Below are positions 53,634-60,000 of a stretch of 60,000 bases of DNA, one piece after another. The first letter of the stretch is position 1, and every line of letters begins with the position of its first letter. Below the pieces are notes generated by a model, which did no database searches, was not told the DNA's origin, and saw only the letters and a list, made by a program, of their open reading frames with translations. Source of the stretch: Apostichopus japonicus (taxonomy: Eukaryota; Echinodermata; Holothuroidea; Aspidochirotida; Stichopodidae); the NCBI RefSeq assembly GCF_037975245.1, contig NC_092568.1:16141001-16201000 (forward strand). The letters run 5' to 3'. The position numbers were made by a program, and so were the translations under genes.

Positions 53634-56600
53634 GAGAAGATTCACATCAAATGATCAACAGGGCTTCAGTTGTCATTTCATGAAAGGGTTTCACACATGA
53701 CCAAGGACAAACAGAGCTCTGAATCCTCTCAGACATAGATTGAACACCACACGTACGGTACCAAACATCAGTTTGGCAGTAAAACAGTTCTGTTTTCTAC
53801 TCTCTAGTTGGGAAAATGGGGAATATTTCCATCTGCATTCAGCTTTTAGCTTTTTCCAGCCTGAAGCATCATCCACTGCATTTTCATATCCAGTTTACCT
53901 TCTTACTGTTCAATGTTCCAATTTTGTTGATAAACTTCAATTTGTCTTTTCTTTCTCTCCTTCTTTGGGTCACAGTGATGATCAAAGTCATATAAGCAAT
54001 GTACCATAGTCATTTCTACCAGGTACCAGGTAGCTGCTACTCTAACAGCTCCCTGCTGGTACTAGACCATCTAACATGCACGAAAGGGAGTCCAACAATA
54101 CTAATACTAGATCATCGCAACTTTAATTCAATACCAGTTCCATCGGCAACCCACCTACAGTATTGAGACTTTCATCATAAGTAGGTTCTGTAAGCCACAA
54201 TACGAAGAACCCTTTAAAATACTAATTTGCGACTCCACCGAAAGCTATCAAACAGACACAAACATGAACACACATGCACACACACACACACGCAAACAGG
54301 GCAGCTTCTAACCTTGTAAATATTGGATTGAATTTGTTTACCAGTTCATAATTTATGTTGTTATGGTAATGCCCATAGGTTTCAAACCTAGTGTGAAGTT
54401 TATCGATTGGAGGTTCCAATAGCCACATGATTAAGAAAGACTGCCACCTGTCAATAAAGCTTTATAAATTATTAATTGTGACTATTTTTGTTTGTACACT
54501 GTCTGGTTTCCAGAATTCCAAAACTGGTAAACAGATATCAATGGAATCTTTATTGGAAGAAGAGCTGGAAGGTATGCATGGCATTTGATATCAACAAATA
54601 CAGACAAGTTATCAAACCCATTAGGACGATCTAAATATAATAAAATAAGAAACTGTGAAAATGTTAGACTTCCTCCACAACAACAACTATAGGCTGAAGC
54701 ACTGCTAACACACACAAAACAATCCTAACAATATACTTATGCAATGTTGATACAATTTTAATTACGAAAATTTTGTTCTTGTTCTGCAAAATGCGATGCA
54801 AAGAATATCAACCTACTACACAAAAGCAAATATAGACATAGTATGTTTTTTGTTGTGTAGTCCTTTACTACATTGAGTCCCTGACTAATAGAAGAAAATT
54901 CAGAAAGTACAAACTTGCAAACAGTAAGCAGTTAACTATACTGTAGGCCTATATTCATTCTCCGACTATGAACCCTTGCACTTCATCTAATTTCTATAAT
55001 TACTGAAATCCATAAATATGCAGAATGATTGTTAAAATTTGTCACAATTTGCAAGACCCAAACCATGCATTATATATCAAAATAAAAAATAAAACAATTA
55101 GAAAAACTCTAGCTATTTTAACCTTTGTATCATACAAAGTAAGTAAAAAACAAAAACTGCTTGAAGTTTGCCAGTGTAATTAATTGAGACATTTACAATT
55201 AGAGGTTAGCAATGATATGTACAAAAAACTGAAAAAAGAAAAATGACATCACTACATCATTTAAAAGTTCTACGAATTTACTGCTTCAAAATTCAGCTCA
55301 TCAACATAAATGCACCGGACCAGAATATCGGCAGAAAAGACTAAGTGTATTTGATTGCACACAACAACAGACAACAGTTCTGATAAGGTGTGTATCTAAT
55401 TTCAGGCACCAAGGGGGAAAAAAAGCGCACGATTCTATCGCTCACCTTGGCTGCCAGCCAAGTCATCTACGTAAGATATGAATTCAACTGGAGCTGTGGC
55501 GAGGAACAAGTTTTTGCTTCGAGTGACAAGGATCTTACTTGATTCTTTTCATTTAGGTTTCCAAGAGTAGCCTTTTTTGCTTGAAAGGAACTTAGATTTG
55601 TTATGACTGAAACTTTGCTGGAGAAAATTATTCTACATGCTTTCCTAAAGGTTCTCACGCAGCAAATCTACTCCGAGCTTTACTCTTAATACAGAAGCGG
55701 GAGAGGAAAGCAAAGCAATCAATATGGTAATACCTACCTTTGTTTGAATAACGCAAAAATTTTGTTTATATTAACCTACAGTATTGGCAAGCACATCAGA
55801 GTCTTCACTTGATTACATTAATGTGATGTTGCTGTTTCATCAAGGTCTGATATATGTTAGGCTTTTCTGAGCATTACTCTACTGTATCAATGTAAATCTA
55901 GCAAATTAAACTAAAATATTGCTAACCTAATTTTTTTATTTTTTTGCAACTTAAAATAAAATTGATTAAGAAGTGACCATTTTAACAAATTATTAACACA
56001 TTAATATTTCCATAAAAAATATGTTTTGTTTAAACTTCCATGCATGTAGCAAAACAACAACCAAATGATCTTAAAATTGAAGGAAAATTCCATTTTTATG
56101 GATATTCTAACAGCATCAAAATATTGGGGGGGGGTTACAAATTTCTCCAAATTTCACGAATTAGTCTTCTGAATTTATACTGAACTCATTTGTCTTCTAA
56201 TAAGTCCAACGCTGTTTTCACTATCCATATAGCTATTCCATTACTTGAATGTTGTTATCCAGCTCAAAATGCTAATGCATTTTCAATCAATGACTGTCAG
56301 AAGTTCTCCCTGCATAATGTTGATGAGTACAAGAGCGAGTATATAAACATCTGCAGGTATCCGCCGGGATGAAGCAGCAGCAGCAGCAGGGGGCTCATCT
56401 TCGTCTCTTCACAGACGGAGCTTTTACATGAGATGGCTGCAACAAAATGCCAACTGGCATTATGAGTGATGGATCACTGTTGCTAGGTAGTAGGTTACTA
56501 GGTAGTAAACTTGGGAGCATGACGTGAAACCCTTCTATCTCAATTTGACACTATTAGGAAACTAGAATAATGATGCCATGTTCCATATATTCAAATTAGT

Positions 56601-58016
56601 TTTTTTTTGTTTTTTTGGTGGTATGGTGCTGCCATGTTTAAGTGTGAGCACAATTATTTCATGTCATTCTGAAGTAATAACATCAAAATGTTAGTCAGGG
56701 CATTTTGACGATATTGAGTAAACAAGTTCATCTCTGTTGAGGACAGAATAATCATTGCACAGATTAACTACAGTTTTGACAATTTGTACAAATAAAGGAA
56801 CATTTTTGTATGTGCAAAGATGAAAAGTGAAATTATACAATCAATCACCAAGTAGACCATGACTCATGGTTCCAATGCTTTTCAACAAATGAAATGTCAG
56901 ACTTTTTTCGAGACCAAAGCAAGGTATTGTGGTATACTAAAGACAGCTAAAACAGTAATTAGGACTTAATGTTGGACTACCTATATTACACCTATACCTA
57001 TATTATTGTTACTCTAACACAATTTATTTATTTATTGTTAATTTGCAGTGAGGGAGACATTTCACGAGCCATGAATCGCATATGTGGCATGCGGTATATA
57101 TGCTATTACTTTTCAAGACAGTTTGATTTATACTGCTAAGTTTATCCTAGCTCTATTAATTCTTACCCATAGTGCAATATTAGGTCTATGCCTATTGCCT
57201 AGCTGTACTATCTTGCATTATGATCTGAATGTAAGGCTTGATACGATGCCTAAGTTCACTACACTGCATGAGGACTAGGACAGAAAAATTGCAAATCACA
57301 GGAGAATCAACATACACAAAGGCTCCAGGCTTCTTTTTTTTTGTCTTTGTCTTGCAGATAAAGAAACCTAAATGATTAGTCACGAATATTAAAGGGAGTG
57401 TTACAGATGAGGATTTCCCTGACTTTATCAGACTAAAATGTCAAAATTCCTGGGCTTCCTATACCCAGAGAATTTTTTTTTTCAATTCCCTAATTTTGCC
57501 TTGACTTTTCCCATTTTCACAGTTTGTAAATGTCATCACCATTGCAGATTCCATTTGCCATTGGCCAAGAACAAAAGATAGAAGAAGAAAAAGAAAAAAC
57601 ACCTCCAGGTTCCAACAGATTGCTTCGAATGAGTCTGGTTGTCAATATTCTGCTGGGAAACTATCAACCCAAACTAACTCCTAAATTATGTTTAATTCAT
57701 GACAATACTTATATATGGTACACATTTAATGTTCTATATCATAAAGTCTTACCTCTGCTCTATTAAGTTTTTCAATTTTACCATATCTTCCATAAAATTT
57801 TAAATAATATAACAATACTTTGGATTAATTGGCATACTGTTTACAAACATTTCATGCCAAGTCTTAATGGATGGACCATTTTAGGAGGATCATATAATCC
57901 CTTTCAATTCCTTCATGACAGGAATCTTAAATCATGATACTGTTATGACAACTTGCTTGTAACTGTACCAATATCTGTTGAGAATTTAAACCTATACACA
58001 TCCTTGGTTAGTTATG

Positions 58017-58530
58017 GTAGGTGATTACTGTATATGGAGAAGAACAATCTAGAATGTCTCGGGGAAGGTATCAAACATAAAACAAGAAAGGTTGTGATCA
58101 GTCCTACATCCAGGATTGATCAACTGTACAGCAACTGTAGTTGTATCTATGTATGACATGATTTTCACTTTTGGTATGTATGACACAAATTTTAGTTTGT
58201 TAAGTTTGAGAATTGAAATAAGTGGCAAGTTGTTCATTTATCCTGGTGTTTCTATAAATTTCACTACTGAGGATGACAGTGCTCAGTAGGTGATTACATT
58301 GAGGGGAACACTCCACAATGTCTTGGAGAAGGTATCAAACATAAAATAAGAAAGGTTGTCATCAGTCCTACATCCAGGATTGATGAACTGTATAGCAACT
58401 GTAGCACAGTAGGTATGTATGACATAAATTTTACTTTTTTTAAGTTTGAGAATTGAAATAAAGGGCAAGTTGTTCATTTATCCTGGAGTTTCTATAAATT
58501 CCACTACTAAGGAAGGACTTCAGGATCACA
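58017..58530. repeat. Tandem duplication, about 264-bp period
   Basis: Two diverged copies sharing GAAGGTATCAAACATAAAA, CAGTCCTACATCCAGGATTG and GGCAAGTTGTTCATTTATCC. The second copy has an internal deletion. The paired minus-strand frames (58049-58237, 58283-58477) are by-products. Confidence 0.92.
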
Positions 58531-60000
58531 GCTTATTGACAGAGCTCAAAGATAAGCTGGATTTGCAGGATTAATGAAGAGGAAAAAAAAAGCTACAGTA
58601 GACAGATGATGGATAAGGAAGGAGTGCAGTCATTTATATACACAAGGTTTAAACATTTTTTTTTTTTTCACATTTTCACAACATTTTTTACCCAAGAGCG
58701 AAAGGGCTCTTAATCAAAACATTCATACAAAATAAAAATCTACTTGTCAGCTGTCCCTTTTGAGAATTAAATAATATCATTATTAACATTTTAAGTGCAA
58801 TAACTATGTTCTTGCACAATATAGAGGCGATATCATACACATTTGTAAATTTCATTTCAACTTATAGTTCTTGAGATGTGTATTTTACCATTTTAAAGTT
58901 TTTAATTTTGATGACCTGACACGATCATGAATGAATGACATTGATATCCACCAAAACAACAGGATATTTTTCATTCATAATTATTAAGAAAAACACAGGC
59001 ATGTCATCTTGAGACATAATGTTTAGGAACTTTTCAAGTTTGTCCCCTGTTTAAACTTCCGACTCCACCTCTTACCCATCATAACAGCAATCTGCCATAT
59101 ATAAATACATGTATACACATATTGATATGGGGATGTTGGCACTATGACTAGGACAGGGATAGCATTAAAATACATAGATCAATTTACTGCAAATCATTGA
59201 CTTAGCAAATCCATAAAAGTGTTAGTTCCGTGACAATTAAGTTGAACTATTCACAAGATATGCTGGTCATCTGATTTATTAGACTGTACATCAGCAATTC
59301 TTTCATTCAAATCTACTTTATCTAGTTTTCGATTGAAGCAAACACACTATGTTGTGGCTTCTTGCATGAGCACTGAACAACAGAAGCTTCCAGTGAAGTG
59401 AACAAAGCAGAATTATTCTGACAGGATGCAACCACCGTAACATTTCACACCGAAACACAATGTGTCACCTAGCTACACTGTATCCCATCAACATCATTCT
59501 AAATACCAATCTAGAGACACTGCTAAGTTTACAGCACAGCTTAAATATGGGTGGAGTATGACACTATTATTCCTTACTGGAAGAGCAACTCCCTCAAGCT
59601 GAGATGCCTGTATACAACTTTTAACTTTTTGGCACCAAGCAGATGAAAATCCAGGCTTTAAGCTTTTCATGTATGTATGAGTACTGAATGGATGATTTGG
59701 AAGGAAGAGGGCAGTGACCCTAGAGAGGGTCAATTAAGGGCACAGTGCAAGAATATAACCAGTTTGTACGCTAGGGGTGGATCTCAGAGTGTGTATGTCT
59801 AGGAGACAGGTAATGAATGAAGTATATATATCCAAAGTATCTTGGAATGTCTTAAACACTTGAAGAGCCTAACATGAATCCCATCCAGATTGGGTATGTC
59901 CAGTACATTCATATTTGGATTATATTGGGCAAGAGACTATTAACCCATACATTCCCTACTTCAGCCTTTTCTGGCATAGGAATAGCAACACAGGTGGGGA

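Larger units (their letters stand above)
50752..60000 (-). other. Partial 5' intron of KLC (at least 9.2 kb)
   Basis: No segment resembling the N-terminal KLC coiled-coil exon (about 85 codons in relatives) is seen on the minus strand, so the start exon should lie past 60000. Contents are C12 runs (51513, 53165), a C-rich patch (52840-52910), (CAGA)n (53606-53633), (AC)n (54271-54291), a (CAG)5 run (56373-56388), a G9 run (56126) and a 264-bp duplication (58017-58530). Non-coding first exons could be hidden here. Confidence 0.75.

Noticed and set aside
56376-56480. Leu-rich minus-strand start (MSPLLLLLLHPGGY) as a signal peptide or KLC start exon
   Set aside because: The leucines come from a (CAG)n run; the frame is short and unlike the KLC N-terminus.
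57530-57766. 78-codon plus-strand frame with a Glu/Lys cluster
   Set aside because: No domain, AT-biased, no splice support.

Overview
This window looks like a piece of an AT-rich invertebrate metazoan nuclear genome, most probably an echinoderm. The evidence is widely spaced short exons with GT/AG introns, many mini- and microsatellites, and a kinesin light chain whose variable N-terminal coiled coil and C-terminal tail (ending GSHENLSSRRQSGNF) resemble, from memory, sea urchin kinesin light chain more than the vertebrate proteins. Holothurian versus echinoid cannot be decided here. There is no prokaryotic, plasmid or viral gene content.

One gene dominates: kinesin light chain (KLC) on the minus strand, spanning at least 7732-50751. 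Thirteen coding exons can be joined with consistent phases and GT/AG sites. They give 1,686 nt of open frame (561 codons plus stop): the end of the heptad coiled coil, an acidic linker, all six TPRs, the post-TPR linker, and the basic/serine-rich tail with its stop codon. Only about the first 90 codons (the start of the coiled coil) are missing. They should lie beyond position 60000, because 50752-60000 holds no matching exon.

Layout from low to high coordinate: 1-770 is a minisatellite interrupted by a 364-bp non-autonomous hAT-like element with an 8-bp target duplication. 771-7731 is KLC 3' flank and 3' UTR, with a weak GPCR-like open frame (3649-4104) and a candidate alternative exon just past the stop (7493-7684). 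7732-9252 holds the last two exons. 9253-29860 is a 20.6-kb intron with a 35-bp minisatellite, an AT tract and a 1.7-kb 49-bp minisatellite nested in an older long-period array. 29861-29979 is the exon for the basic tail. 29980-39065 is a 9.1-kb intron with a 26-bp minisatellite. 39066-50751 is the compact exon cluster coding for TPRs, linker and coiled coil. Its introns carry further unrelated minisatellites (20-, about 29- and about 40-bp units). 50752-60000 is part of the long 5' intron.

No novel multi-gene system was found. The points most worth following are the tandem NAGNAG acceptor in TPR6, the candidate alternative C-terminal exon, the nested minisatellite history, the hAT-like insertion, and the strong strand bias of long C runs. 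All coordinates were derived by eye from splice motifs and reading frames, without alignment software.
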